From positions 93,408,249 to 93,472,248 of the forward strand of contig OX352762.1 of NCBI GenBank assembly GCA_947095585.1: a stretch of 64,000 bases of DNA. The letters are read 5' to 3'. The notes beneath the pieces are model-generated. The model saw nothing but the letters and a program-made list of their open reading frames with translations, was not told the origin of the DNA and did no database searches. Positions within the stretch are counted from its first letter, which is position 1. Every line of letters begins with the position of its first letter. The stretch comes from Nephrocerus scutellatus. Lineage: Eukaryota > Arthropoda > Insecta > Diptera > Pipunculidae. Of this stretch, positions 45,320 to 57,581 are shown in pieces. The translations under genes were made by a program, and so were the position numbers.

Positions 45320-46670
45320 GTGTGTTGCGCAGTCGGCTGCAAATAAAACGAGACATAAATGTTTTATGCTTAATTCAACTTACATTTTTATTTACTGAAT
45401 TGTATTTTTATTGATGTCGTTTTTTTTGTTGTCGATATCAACTTACAGATAGAACAACAAGTTTTCACAATATTCTGTCATTTCGCGTTTTCATAAATTA
45501 GTTCAGAGCAGTCAAAGAGTTCTCAAGATAGATGTTCGTGTTTCTTATTTGTTCAGAGTATGAGCGTGCTCTAAGTGCTCAAAATAAAATGATCTGAGCA
45601 TTTTCAATTTTAACATCTGATGTCAAATGTCTCTTTGGATGATCCCATATGCCATATCGATTTCTGCGATTAGAGAATTTAGATGAAAAATTTTAATTTT
45701 TATGGATTATAGATTATAGTTCGTACAAAGCAGTACAAGGCACACAGAAGCCCGAAAATCGTGCTCACTTTTAAAAAATGTACATGGGCACCATTCGGGT
45801 CTCAGGGCCCGATAACTCCAAAAATTTTGCAAAAAGATGCCTGAGGAGCGGCATTGATGTCCGCATAGCTGATGCATCTGGACCCATAACACTGTCACCA
45901 CGACAACGCCATAAAACTAGGTATGCTCGCATAGCGCCAGGGTTAAATTGCGCCAAACTCTAATGTCTAGTCTAGTCAATACATCAGTATCTGTCTTTCC
46001 TTAAACGTTTCTATTTAACCTGTCTCTTTCAGGTCCCCCGAAGAGGCCACTGTATCTTACTTTTCGATAGGTTCGATACTTGGTTAAACTCGGAAGATAA
46101 AAGGGGCAAAGCTGCTAGTACTTAGAATGTCTAGAAAAGGCACTGTCTTCGTAAGTAGCAGCCTTACCGTAAAACTGCAGGACCGTACGTGCCTGGGATA
46201 GTTTCTATCGTGGGCGGCCTAGGATTAGAGTCTCATACTAGTGGTAAATGATTGGTTCGAAGTTCCGGACGATGTGCTACTGCCAAGGTTGTAGTGTACC
46301 TACACCAAAGGCACTCATATCGAACGAACTGAGTCCCTTGATATCAGATCTCACCAAGGTCGCGTTGGTACTACGGGAGTTGGCTATACCCGCAGATAAG
46401 GTTGATCTCCTTGGAGGTTAGCTGAGTCTGGGCCAACTTTTGGTTGTGGACCCAGTTTCGTTCTGGGCTTGACTTACGTAGTGGTTAACGGTTTACTTTC
46501 GAAGAAAGGACCGCTAAATGGGAATAGTTCATGCGCATGCTTAATGGCGAAAGCTAGGCAAGCAAGGTTCGTCCCACTCAAAGAATGATGTCCCTTTCAG
46601 GTACGTAGGCATGACAGAATCTCCAGATATTATTTCCATACCCATTGGGTAATGAGGTATTTCGGATTGT
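45320..46670. other. No gene; ACACATGTGT element scraps
   Basis: A leader end on the minus strand (TTAGAGAATTTAGATG, AATTTTTATGG, 45669-45709) and a plus-strand unit piece (ACATGGGCACCATTCGGG, 45766-45838) lie close together. The following sequence to 46620 has balanced base composition, unlike its surroundings, and may be remains of an unidentified element; no frame is open for long. Confidence 0.4.
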
Positions 46671-46674
46671 TTTG

Positions 46675-48375
46675 TGATATGTGAAATGTTGCTGCTTAAA
46701 TCCAAAAAAGCGAGTATGTATAGTATATCAAGACTCCTTAAATACAGGAAGTTGTTACTTCAAACTTTTACTTTTTTCTTTTTTGCTTGTTTCTTACATT
46801 TTGCTGAAACCACTCATAACATAATTGGTAGAACGAAAACAAATGCTATAAACCTACAAAACATATATGTACTTATCGTGACCTCTCGACAGTGTCGTTA
46901 TCGTGACGTGATCGCCGAAGTTTTGTCTATGCACGATACAAACGCTTACTATTAAGTGTTTGTTTAACTATCAAACTATAAAGCCTTTGTACTTTTTATA
47001 ATGCTCGTAACTACTTGTGTGCAAGGCTTAAACCTTTTTTTCACGTTTTATCATAATAAGACATTATATTGAATTAACACACTAAGTAAAATAATTAACT
47101 GACCGCAGTGTTGTGGCTAACATTCCACTTATCTTAAATAAATCAGTTAAGACAAGAGATACTTTCAATATATATATATTTTGTTATTGTATTTTTCTTT
47201 GTCCAAAAGTGTAGAGAAGTTAATTAAAGTGTTACAAAAAAAATTAAATTTTAGATACAATTAATTTAACAAAAATTGCTTTTAAGAATAATAAAGTATC
47301 TATCAAGAGAAGGTTAACGTTATGCTCACCAGTATACACATTAAGGAGCTGCTGCTCGTCTTGAGCTTAAAAAAGATTCTCAGGGATAGAAAATATTTAT
47401 TTTTTATCATCTAAGTCTAAAGAATATTATCAATAACCGTTTTTTTTATACCTTTGTCTATTTTTACGTTTTAGCGAGTGAGCAAATAAATTCAACATGA
47501 ACTGAAATATCTCTTTTGAGAACAGAAGGAGAATGTTCATCAGAATCTAACAAAGGTAGCAAACCAAGCTAAGCGAAGATTTTGGCCGAAATTACTCTTT
47601 AACCGAAAACAAAAAACAAAGGGTTCGTGGGAAAAATTTAAAAAAAAACCTAATATTTATTTAAGCAGAATTAGTGTTCAATGACTCCTCGGAAATAAAT
47701 AGTGCGGTCGGTATCTTTGTATTTTATACTAAAAAAAATTAAAAATCCCTGACTCAGTTAATTATTTATTTAATAGCCTGGTGTTCTTGGCCTCCGTGTT
47801 GCTCCAATTTGTTCTCTTTTATTGAAATGTTATGTTCATTATTTGAAATATGCAAATTAAATCGTTTATGCAGTAATCTCCGTGAGACGAGTGCCAGAGA
47901 TCTCCTTATACAAATAGTTTCTAGCCAATTTTCTATGGTTCCGTCTGACGTATTTTAGCTAGTAACACATACTTCCAAATCGTTTTGAACGTAAAATATT
48001 TATCTGCATGAATGTAGACCTTATTAGTGTCTTAATATAGATAGATAGATCGAAAGATCAGAGTACGATCGACTTGAATCGATCGAGATTGTATTTGATC
48101 GAAATATATGTTCTGGTAGCTGGTAGTAGTGACACATTTTTTTTACCACTTCACGCTCAACCCGATTCTGGTTGCGTGAAAAAAACGTCAAATGACAGTT
48201 TTTTTATTACAAGCTATTTATTCTGAATAAATATGAAGCTTGCAATACGAAAATTACGGCAATTATCATTTAGTTCTTTTTAGAACATGCTGCCGAAGCA
48301 AATTATCATTATCGCAAATGGTGCGTTCGTTTTGTGATAAAATGAAAAGTCGCTGTTAAAACTTAAATTATGTAT
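46675..48375. other. No recognised gene
   Basis: AT-rich. The frame at 46674-46955 shows no motif. At 48050-48110 GATCGA is repeated several times (GATCGAAAGATC, CGATCGACTTG, ATCGATCGAGATTG). Confidence 0.4.
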
Positions 48376-48377
48376 TA

Positions 48378-48690
48378 CCAGTTGTTAACCCCGGCATTAC
48401 ACGGGACCCGCCGACTCCAACCCGCCGACTCCAACCCGCCGACTCCAACCCTCAAGACACCGTTTAGACCCACCAAAAGCTAAAATAACAACTGACCGAA
48501 AATACATAATATCCCAAGGAAACGGCATTTTCTCAGTTTTTCCTAAATTTTCGAATTGTCTAGGTTCATATAACCATCCCCGGACTATTGCAAACATTTA
48601 AAAAAATAAATAAACCCAATCGGTGAAGCCGTTTAACCGTGAAAAGGTAACAGACAGACAGACAGAGTAATAATAATATTCGGCGTGACA
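48378..48690 (-). mobile_element. Helitron H6, 3' part
   Basis: The plus strand starts A then CCAGTTGTTAACCCCGGC; on the minus strand this is a GC-rich stem and CTGG then T, which fits CTRR. The body includes AATCGGTGAAGCCGTTTAACC and GACAGACAGACAGAG, a layout like that of H5. The 5' TC end was not found. Confidence 0.5.
48407..48448. repeat. 14-bp tandem repeat, three perfect units
   Basis: CCCGCCGACTCCAA three times in a row, inside the 3' stem region of Helitron H6. Confidence 0.9.
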
Positions 48691-48935
48691 GACCATTGCG
48701 GTCCAAGGCCTAGCTTCTCGCAACCATTTGTGTTGAACATGTATATTTTTGCACACAAAATGAAGAGGACCTACAATTTAATGCCGGATCTGAACGACGA
48801 ATTGAGAAGCCCTTTCCGTGACAAGTTATTAACTCTCGGACGTTTGTCAGACTTTCGCGAGAGGTGAAAAATACCTTTGGTGTTACTGGGATTCGAACCA
48901 CCAGTTATCCACTGAGCCATGGCGCCAACAACATA
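48690..48935 (-). mobile_element. Candidate tRNA-derived SINE or tRNA pseudogene with body
   Basis: On the minus strand near 48927: GGCGCCATGGCTCAGTGG holds a good pol III A box (TGGCTCAGTGG), and GGTTCGAATCC (near 48900) is a perfect B box, but only about 9 bp separate them where 30 or more are usual. The anticodon arm is missing, so this is not a working tRNA. The following ~200 bp are unrelated to tRNA and look like a SINE body. The right end is not clear. Confidence 0.5.
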
Positions 48936-48939
48936 CAGA

Positions 48940-49790
48940 GTTACTTTCAAATTTATTACATTAGTATGGATTTATCAATTTACAGCTTCACAGATCGGCA
49001 ATCGACCAGAGCATAGGCCGAGAACTTTGGTCAATAAAGTTGACCCCGATATTGCTCTTGGTCTTCAGAGTTGCCGTTCACCCTGACGATTCCATTCGAT
49101 GGACTTCTTGGCCATTATCGTGGCTTGGTTTCTAGATCCATTTTGTCTGTCCAGTCATACTTCACAGCTCATTGTTGAATATTAAGTATGGCCAATGGAT
49201 CTAAAAAATGTAACGTAGCCACCGCTTCACAAAAGCCTGTAACATGTTCGACATGTTGGTCAGAACGTGGAAATGGGTACACTGGCGTACTGATACATTT
49301 TTTTCCACGAATTTCGCGTAGGATTCAAAGAGTCTTAACATGGAGAGTATAGTGACAATAGGAGAAAAGTTTCAAACTTTGTTTATTCTGTTAGTAACGT
49401 CCATAGCAGTTCCTCTAGCAAGTGACACAAAATTGCCTATTCACAATCCATCCACCATTCACTTTCAGCGTTTGACTCATTTAATTTAAACTACCGAAGC
49501 TGTGTTTTTCAGCTGTGTGGCTGAGCGAATGAAGCGGTCTCTATTGGATACCGTTTGTTGTTGTTTGTTAGTTACCACCGTGGAAGTCCTCAGATTATCA
49601 ATCGCCAGTAAAAACAGAATCAATGAAAATACATCAAAGGCGATGTAAAATTTTATTTATATCTTTCCATTTAGTTTGTGCTTGTTAACCAATGAAGTGA
49701 GAAACTTTTTTCGAAAAACTTTTTTCGAAAAACTTTTTTCGAAAATGGAAGAACGTTTTCATGTCGAATGTTATTGAATTGAGAATGATA
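48940..49790. other. No gene; short tandem repeat
   Basis: At 49701-49746 the 14-bp unit GAAAAACTTTTTTC (nearly its own reverse complement) is repeated three times, just outside the mariner. The rest shows no motif. Confidence 0.5.
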
Positions 49791-49792
49791 TA

Positions 49793-50611
49793 CGAGGGTG
49801 GGTCAATAAGTCCCTGAAAAATGAAATAAGGAACACTCTTTTCGGCATAAAAACATTTTATTTTTCAACATTGTAGTATGCGCCGGTGATCGTTTAACCC
49901 TTTTCAACGTATTCGATGTGAATAACACCGCGCGCATCCCACAAAACTGTCACAATGACCTTGTTTGCTGACAAGCCCACCTTGGCTTTCTTCGGCTTCG
50001 ATTCACCAGGAGAAGTTTTGTCTGTTCCTTGGTTTCTGGTGTGTTGTGGTTAATTTAGGTTACGAAACGGCGCAAAAACTCAGTCGAATTTTTCTGGAAC
50101 ATCGCCAAACACACCATTGAAGTAAAATCGAAATCACTGAGCCATGTGATAAGCCTGTGGCCTCTTCAAGTTCGCGCACTTTAACTCGTCGATCGAACCA
50201 TGGATTTTGTTGACCATTTCTGGTGTGGTGACCTCAATTGGACGACCAGAACGTTCGGCATCGCTTGTGCTTGAACGACCGCACCGAAATTGAGTAAACC
50301 AGTGATGAATAGTTCCATGATGGCGAAGAGTCCCCATAATATTTGTAAACCTTTTGTTTGGTTTGCGTGATAGTTTTTTCTCGCAAAAAATAGTGTTTAA
50401 GGAGCACTCACACAATTCACTTTTTTCCATTTTAACGAAAATGCTCGTAGGCGTCTATATAAAATGGCTGTCACAACAAAACTATTTGACAGATCTGTCT
50501 GAAAATTTGGGTGCGTTCTTTTGAAAGATGATTCTTGACAACAAATAAATGATAAATTTAAGGTGACGACACAATTTGTGTTAATTTTCAGGGACTTATT
50601 GACCCACCCTC
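49793..50611 (-). mobile_element. Mariner element, 819 bp, internally deleted
   Basis: Inverted ends CGAGGGTGGGTCAATAAGTC (49793) and GACTTATTGACCCACCCTC (50593) agree over about 27 bp and are flanked by TA on both sides, the mariner target duplication. On the minus strand the N-terminal transposase (50430-50134) has the helix-turn-helix piece IHHWFTQFRCGRSSTSD and RSGRPIEVTTPEMVNKIH. A later piece (about 50015-49900) has GESKPKKAKVGLSANK, VTVLWDARGVIHIEY, including the second catalytic aspartate. The part between is largely deleted and frameshifted, and everything after GAYY, with the third D, is lost. A full mariner is about 1.3 kb. Dead, but with ends that could still be recognised by a related transposase. 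Confidence 0.9.
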
Positions 50612-50614
50612 TAT

Positions 50615-51655
50615 GGTAAGCTCCTTGCACAATCGAAACGATCAAAAACGAAAACGAAAGCGTGCATTTTTGCATCGGTAACACACTCGAATTAAGACAG
50701 ATTTCCAAGCAGAATGTGTTGCCTTCTGCTAGAACCAAAAAAAAATTGGCTGGAGCATCAAACTCGATTCATATTTGGCATATTGAAGAATACAAGAGAA
50801 GTCGACAAATATATAGCAAAGAAAGTGCTATCTCATCGTGATAACTATTGCAATGTACACCACCTCACAAAAAAGAATTTCCAGAGCCAACATTTCTGAA
50901 TTGCGATACGTATTACTTTCTAGCCGTTCGTTTATTTATTGTTGAAAAACGCATATTAAAGATACTTTGAAAAAATTATCAAGGCGAGTTTAATAAATTC
51001 TTTGTTAAAATCGATTCTTTAAAAATAAGAATAAAGAATGTTTACTTATTGAATACCTACTATAACAGCAATACTTCCTTTGAGATAAATGCAAGAAACA
51101 TCGAAATAACTACACAAAAAATTTTAAATTCGAAAAATGTAAACATTTTTTAACTATCGATAAATGCTACGCAGTGGCACTTAAGCTCAGTTTACTAAGA
51201 AATTAAATAAGCCACAACGTATATACATATATCAGGGGTGGGGTGTGCACTCTGTTGAATGATTATTTACATTAAGCACTTTATAGAAATTGAACATGAG
51301 TATGTTTTTATTTAAGTTTTGTCTCATGCATAGCAAAGCAGTCCATAGTTTTGTTCTCTCTTTACGCTCTTTATTTTTATTGTACATAAATGAGAAGCTC
51401 AAAAGCACCGTCGGTCAACCGAAATGTTATAGCATTTGCAGAGCTATCATTGTAATTGCCCGTTACCATATCCGAACATTCATTTGTAATTGTGACTTCC
51501 GGTACGTTCAATATGCACATCGACAGTTAGTAACTTAATTGCATCTTTAGAGTTGCTATCATGAACAATAAAAACATTATCACCTTTGAATAGGTGTAAC
51601 CGGAAAGTCACCGACCGAAACAGTTAATGAGCTGACGCCAAACAAACTGGGAAAA
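50615..51655. other. No recognised gene
   Basis: AT-rich; frames at 50714-50899 and 51290-51538 show no motif. Confidence 0.4.
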
Positions 51656-51774
51656 AGTGATGTCGGTGTGGTTAAGTCAAAAACTCAAATCGACATCGAC
51701 ATTGACATCGACACCTATGCCAGTGAACAACATGTTGTCATTTTGTGTCAATACTGCTACAACACAACAACTAT

Positions 51775-51967
51775 TGCTATTTTGCTTTGGCAAAGCCGGC
51801 TTGGCTTACAACAACAATAGCATAAGCATAAAGCCGAAAATAAATCCAAAGAATTTTAGGATTAAGAAACTAAAGCCATTTTAAAGTTATGGTACTCACC
51901 GTGAGGCGGTAAAGACAAAAGCTGTTGCTTTGTAAAGCCAAGCCGGCTTTGCCAAAGCAAAATAGCA
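51775..51967. repeat. 33-bp perfect inverted repeat, 127-bp spacer
   Basis: The arm at 51775-51807 (TGCTATTTTGCTTTGGCAAA...GGCTT) is the exact reverse complement of 51935-51967. Inside each arm TTTGGCAAAGCCGGC is itself partly self-complementary. The spacer is non-coding. It could be a hairpin-forming remnant of a foldback element. Confidence 0.75.
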
Positions 51968-51969
51968 TA

Positions 51970-53680
51970 TGTAATAATCAAATGACTCATAAGACATCAA
52001 CTAACAACACTCGCGACTGTTGTTAAAAATGTACTTTCTGTCGACGACAACTTATGTGGTGAACAACAAGTTGTCGTACCATACTGCAACACCAAGTCCT
52101 CAGTGAACAACAAAATGTCAAAAAAAGTAGCTTCGTGTAACATTTTGTTGCCCGTGAACTCACTCAATGAGTGTACCCTTCCATTCGAGTGAAAACAGTG
52201 ATCACTTTGAGTGTAAGTTATGACTTATTTTCTGGAGGTGGCAACTACTACCAGGCATGTACAATGTACTTTTAGTGTCACATAAATATAAATATGTATT
52301 TGTTTGCTGTGTAGTACAATGTTTGCGTTGTTCATGCTGTGTGTCAGTGTATTTGTTCAATTAACAAGTTGGCTTAGTGACAATGAACAGCAAATAATAA
52401 CAGAAGGTACGATTATAATAGACTTTCGCATGCATGGACTAGTGTCAAATGTCAACGAAATACTTCCTCATGTTTGCCAAATTACAACAAATGGTTGCAA
52501 TGAAATTTTACCTGCATTAGCATTTGTCTCTGTTTTTCGTTTCCAAAAGACAAATGTCAAATTTACACAGTCAAAGAAGGATGTGAAGCGCTCGCGTCTA
52601 TGCGCGCGAAAGTAAAGGAAAACTTAATGAATCGGGTCTGAACTCTATTATAACCACATAATACCCTATCTGTTTATTTGAAAATTCGTCCATGTGTGCT
52701 GTGTGTGCTGGCAAATGTCCATTAAAATTCATGATTTACTCCGACATGAGAGAAAATAAGAAACCCTCTATCAAGCCCGTATTATTGATGAATTCCTGTG
52801 TTATGGTTGGTAGTACATTGCTTCAATTTTAATGGCATATTTGGTTTACTGAATTGTTGTATTAATCAATACGATTTAGAGATTATATTTAATTTATTCA
52901 TCATCATATTTGACTCTTACACCTGGTCCGGTCCTGGCCTCCCGTAAAATTTAAATAGAGTAAGATTATAAGGTATAAACTTGACCACCCACTTATCACT
53001 TTTCATTCTAATAAGAAAAATTAAAAGCGTCAAATGTTCAAGAAGCTATAGATTTTATTTACATTCGTTGATTTGCATTTTATCTTCCTCTTTCTCCTCC
53101 TTTATAACCATACTGTGAATTATTAAAACATAATTCGAACGAATTGAGCCCGATGTTCAAGTGGTTTGCTTTTAACGCGATTCCTTTGTTGTAATCATTT
53201 CTGCAATTAATCGCAATTTAATTGATTTTCGAGAGGAAATTTAGTTATGAACGCATATTCGTTTTCCAGTTTTAATTGCGTTCAAAATTTCCAGTAATAC
53301 AATTGGCAAATACACAGCCAAACTGTTTGCATAATTGACTACATTCTGTTTAATGATTTACGTGTATGTTGTATTATGTGTATTAAGTCCTTAATTTAAC
53401 CCGGCGACACCTTGCCTTTAAAACTTCAGGTACCAATCTAAGAAAGACAATTGACAATTGCCTTTTAAAGATAAACGAGTGCCGTTTAGGAATGTATTTT
53501 CTTTATTCATATACATAATATGCAATGGTTGCGATGGTCAACACTTTAGCTACCTACATAGGCCGGCTAATGAATAAATTGTTTTATTCCAGACGTCATT
53601 AATTAATTACTAAAACATGTACCGTTGAGATTATATTTGTTACTTGACTTTAGACTCGCCAGTCCATTTATCTCCAACAT
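51970..53680. other. No recognised gene
   Basis: GTGAACAACAAGTTGTCGTACC (52059) resembles 51723-51745 in the same region, so 51650-52200 may be one element. The frame at 52304-52615 begins with a hydrophobic, signal-like stretch but has no family resemblance; I do not call it a gene. Confidence 0.4.
52898..52950 (-). mobile_element. LINE family B, 3' tail only
   Basis: TTCATCATCATATTT followed by CCTGGTCCGGTCCTGGCCTC matches the 3' end of the copies at 16376 and 39186. About 50 bp, an extreme 5' truncation, typical of failed reverse transcription. Confidence 0.7.
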
Positions 53681-53689
53681 TGTTGAAAC

Positions 53690-55085
53690 TGGCATGTGTC
53701 TGACGAAGCCTCGCTGCCATACCATCAGCACATCAGGTTTGACAATCCCGGCAAACTGACACATACTTCTTCTAGATACGATCCTAAGTCTACGGACAGA
53801 AATCTGTATCGGGTACTTGTCCTTTCTAAATTGGATATGCTTTTCACGTCTATAAATTCCACAGTGGATTCAGATGAGACAATGTACCGATTAACTGATG
53901 TGTTACATACTTCCTATCATGATAGTTGTGTCCGTAAAACCAGTTTGTGTAAACGTAGGAAGAGAGTTAGAAAACTCTTTAACACTGCTAAGCGCACGAA
54001 GAGTTGGGACGAATATAGGTTCGCCCTTACACAAAACAATTTCCTCCTCGGGAGGAGTGTCTGTGACTGCAGTTAAGGGATGTCACCAAGTAGGAGTGCT
54101 TTCTCTCCTTCTATGGTCACTAGACATTGACAATCTTCTAGTCGATCTTCACAGATCAGGCTACATCATCATTGGCAATTCGGACTATTTGGCGATTTTT
54201 ATTAGTGGTAAGCACTGCACGACTATCACTAGCGTCACGCAAGGTGCTTTACTACACGTTTTAGAATGGTGCAGCAGAGAGGGACTATAAATCAATTCTT
54301 GCAAAACCATTCTAGTGCCCTCCACGAAAAGAAGACTGGTCGATTTGGGGCCTATTATCATCAAAGGCACCATCAAAGGGACTCAACATTAAGTCTCGAT
54401 ACCAATGGGAAAAAGTCCCACGATTTTCCAGACGGAACTCAATGCCATTGAGATTAAGAGAATTAAGGGCGCTATAATATATATCTTTTCAGATAGCCAG
54501 GCAACACTAAAAGCGCGTTCGTCCAATTTAATGGACTCTTTATCAGTCAATGACTGCTACGAAGTACTGCAATCTCTTGCCAGACACAACATAGTGAAGC
54601 TCGCTTGGGTTCTGGTTATCAGGGAATTTCAGGCAGCGAATCTGCAGACGAACTAGCTAGGGCTGGCTCGGAATCTGCGTTCATAGAACCTGAACCCTAT
54701 TGTGGCGTCAACTGGGCTGCCGCCACAGCACTGATGAATTGTTGGAATAACTGGGATAAGGTCCAGGGGCTGAGACAATCAAAACAATTAATCAGACCCT
54801 TTTCCTACAAGGACGTCTTTAATCTAAATAGGGACAGCATTACGAAGCTGGTAAGTTTCCATGTAAGTTTCATTGTGGCTTCCGATATCACCTTCAGAGG
54901 GTGAGAGACAGAATGTAGGTTCTGCTGGGAAGATGTTGATTTATCCGAACATATTCTCTGCGAATGCCCAGCACTAATTTGGTTAAGTAGACGCATTTTT
55001 CAAAAGTAAATATGCTCGGTAGCGGAGTTGAGGTATTCCGCTAGTAAGGACATACTATTCTTCACTAGGGGAGTGGTACGTCTCT
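53690..55085 (+). mobile_element. LOA/I-like LINE with RNase H domain, broken
   Basis: Order on the plus strand: a linker before RT (53696-54060), RT palm (KGCHQVGVLSLLLWSLDIDN and LLVDLHRSGYIIIG, 54070-54180; YADD is replaced by NSDYL), GALLHVLEWCSREGL (54240-54290), then after a deletion of the thumb an RNase H domain (QTELNAIEIKRI, IYIFSDSQATLKA with the catalytic D, GYQGISGSESADELARAGS, 54430-54680). A C-terminal zinc-finger-like tail follows (CRFCWEDVDLSEHILCECPA, 54910-54975). RNase H downstream of RT places it in the LOA/I group rather than Jockey proper. The changed catalytic box and several frame breaks make it dead. Confidence 0.8.
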
Positions 55086-55089
55086 TAGA

Positions 55090-56580
55090 ATAAATTCAAC
55101 CTAACAAACAATAGATCTTTTAGGTCGCAGTGTCTGTCATGTGGGCTAGGGTTATCCAATAAAAAATCTATGTTACTTTTATAATTCTCTGTAACAAAAG
55201 GAAGGCATACACAAGATATATTATTTACCATTTCTAAGGATAAGTGAGTGTTCTGTGAAGTTGATTTGTTTGGCAATTATGAAAGAAAACTTTAAATGGC
55301 AAAAAATTAACTCCTCAGTTTCTTCGAAAATTTGTTTAACATTCTTTAAGTTAAAACAATTAAAGTTTTAGAAGGCGCTTACAAAATTAAAAATTGTTAT
55401 AATAAATGCCAGAAAATCTCTGAATCATTCTTTGCATTATATCTTGCTACAAATAGCCATTTTAGCCTCCATGAATATCAGTTGAGTACATAAAAATTCA
55501 ATTAATTAACTTTTAGAATTCTTTGTTAACATTCGCCAACATAAACAAACCGAAATTCAGCCGAAACGAACGGTGGTGAGATCATAAGTATCTGGACTAA
55601 GAACAGCCGAAAATTTATTTACTTTAGATAGTGGCAACATAAAGCAGAACTATATAATAAAATTAACATCTTAATTGTGCCCGATTTATAAACAATTTGC
55701 GCTAAAAATAAATATTTACAAAAGCCTTGAAGTTAATTTTGGCCTATCTCCGATACAAACGTTTATATCGAATCAAAACCAGAAAGAGTATCTTTGTAAT
55801 ATGCAATCTCTACACATACATAAATTCATGGAATGTAGTTTCAATAGACCTACTGTGAAACGCCTGCAATATACATCGCAGAAGACGCGAAGAAAGAAGC
55901 CAAGTTAGCATTTTTCGCAACGCATCAGCTAGCCAGAAAGAAGTAAATGATGATGGGAAGTACAATACTCGTTCTCGTATTTTGCTTTTTCAGTCGCGGT
56001 TTGTGAAAATTTTTAGTCTTCCAGGTAGAGTTGTATGAGGTAATATTATCCAGCTCTTCAAAGTGATCTGGATATTTTCTTCTGTGCGAATGATACCATG
56101 AAACCAGTTAGTCATGTTGTTGATGAAACTAAGGTAATTGTTTTGCAATTTTACATAATTCCAGTTTTTATAACAAAAGTACAACTTATTTCAGGCACAG
56201 CAAAAAAGCAACTCAATGAATATTCTAGCATGCAATAGATTAAGTTCTTATGTGATGAACCAGATGCTAAGAGTATTCGTATACAATAAATTTAACTTTA
56301 CAGTAAATGACTTAGGCAAGCTCTCTTCGGGATCGATAAAAACTATTTGTGATTTCTTCGTCTCATTCTTTAAAAATAACTTTAGTTTATCGATTTTAGA
56401 TATAAGTTTATAGAACCGTTTTGTAACATAAATATTATTGATATCTACCAGAATGATATTGCTAATTGTATAAATAATTTGAAGCCAAGCTTTAAATTCG
56501 AAAGCCAATTTATTTGCAATTCTTTTTTGAAATACTGCTGACAGAATTTAGTTTATCCTTTATCTCATATGTTTAATGAG
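55090..56580. other. No recognised gene
   Basis: AT-rich with short frames on both strands (55675-55908; 56248-56508 on the minus strand). None shows a motif. Part of 55900-56420 may be 5' sequence of the LINE that follows. Confidence 0.4.
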
Positions 56581-57050
56581 TCACTGATGACGGGGCTTTA
56601 TCTTCCTTGTTGAAAAACAAGTTCTATTTCACCCATTCATAAGAGTGGATCTAAAGCAGTTGTTGAAATTACAGACCCATTTGTAAATTTCTAAGTATTC
56701 CTTGGTCGTTTGAAGCAGTTATTGAACGGTCAGTTGTATCGAATTTTGTCGTATTTTCAAACTCTATTTACTCCGCGTTCCGTGAAAACTGTCAAGTCGA
56801 TTGCGTCCATATTGATCCGGAAAAAGCCTTTGTTTCTGTTAATCATAACCTTTTAATTAGTACTGGTTTTCGATCCCCAATGCTAGATTGGACAAAATAT
56901 TATAACAGTAATAGATGGAATTTTGTGTGCGTAAATGATTTTCGATCATACTCCTTTCAGCTAATGTCAGGTATGCAGTCACCTGTGTCCTCTTTTATAT
57001 CTTTTATTTATGAATGGCAAAAACATCTTTTATTTACTGATTAGGTTAAA

Positions 57051-57258
57051 TATTTTTTCACACGATCATAGTCGAAAGTGATTGTTTCCTACGCTATAAC
57101 CTACCTTCGAAAGTAGCCATTATCCACACTAGCATGTTAACATAGAAAATACTTTTGTTATTTACTGCAGTCTCAGCGAACACACATTCCCACAAATAGT
57201 TTTGCATTGCGCATGAGCAGTTAGGCAGAGAAATTGTTTTGGTCGTGTGAAAAATAGC
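57051..57258. mobile_element. Candidate ~200-bp MITE
   Basis: Ends TATTTTTTCACACGATCA (57051) and TGGTCGTGTGAAAAATA (57240) are inverted copies with one or two differences. A related end occurs at 17908-17950. No coding capacity. A target duplication was not clear. Confidence 0.5.
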
Positions 57259-57581
57259 GTATATTTCTCGCTAAAAAGAGCTTATCGTGCTCGTTCACTA
57301 CCACTTTCCTCGCTCGTTATGTAATATACTATTTCAAAATTTCTAAAAGTGGACTCTATTATATTGCAGGAAGGTTTTGATGCCTTTAGCAATTGATGTA
57401 ATACAAATCTTATGGGTACTAACCATTTTAAATGTAGAATCATTCTATTTTTATAAAGACCAACTAAATTTTTTAATCACATATAGTCTTGGAAATGTTC
57501 CTAAAGTAAGTCAAATTTTTTGACTGAGGCATGATGATGGACTGTGGTTTAGCTTTTAGTAAACACATTGAGTATATTTTA

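Noticed and set aside
48889..48929. A working tRNA gene on the minus strand
   Set aside because: A and B boxes are only about 9 bp apart, so no anticodon arm can form, and the acceptor stem pairs poorly.
52304..52615. 103-codon frame with a signal-peptide-like start
   Set aside because: Hydrophobic starts are common by chance in AT-rich DNA; the remainder has no motif, cysteine pattern or repeat support.
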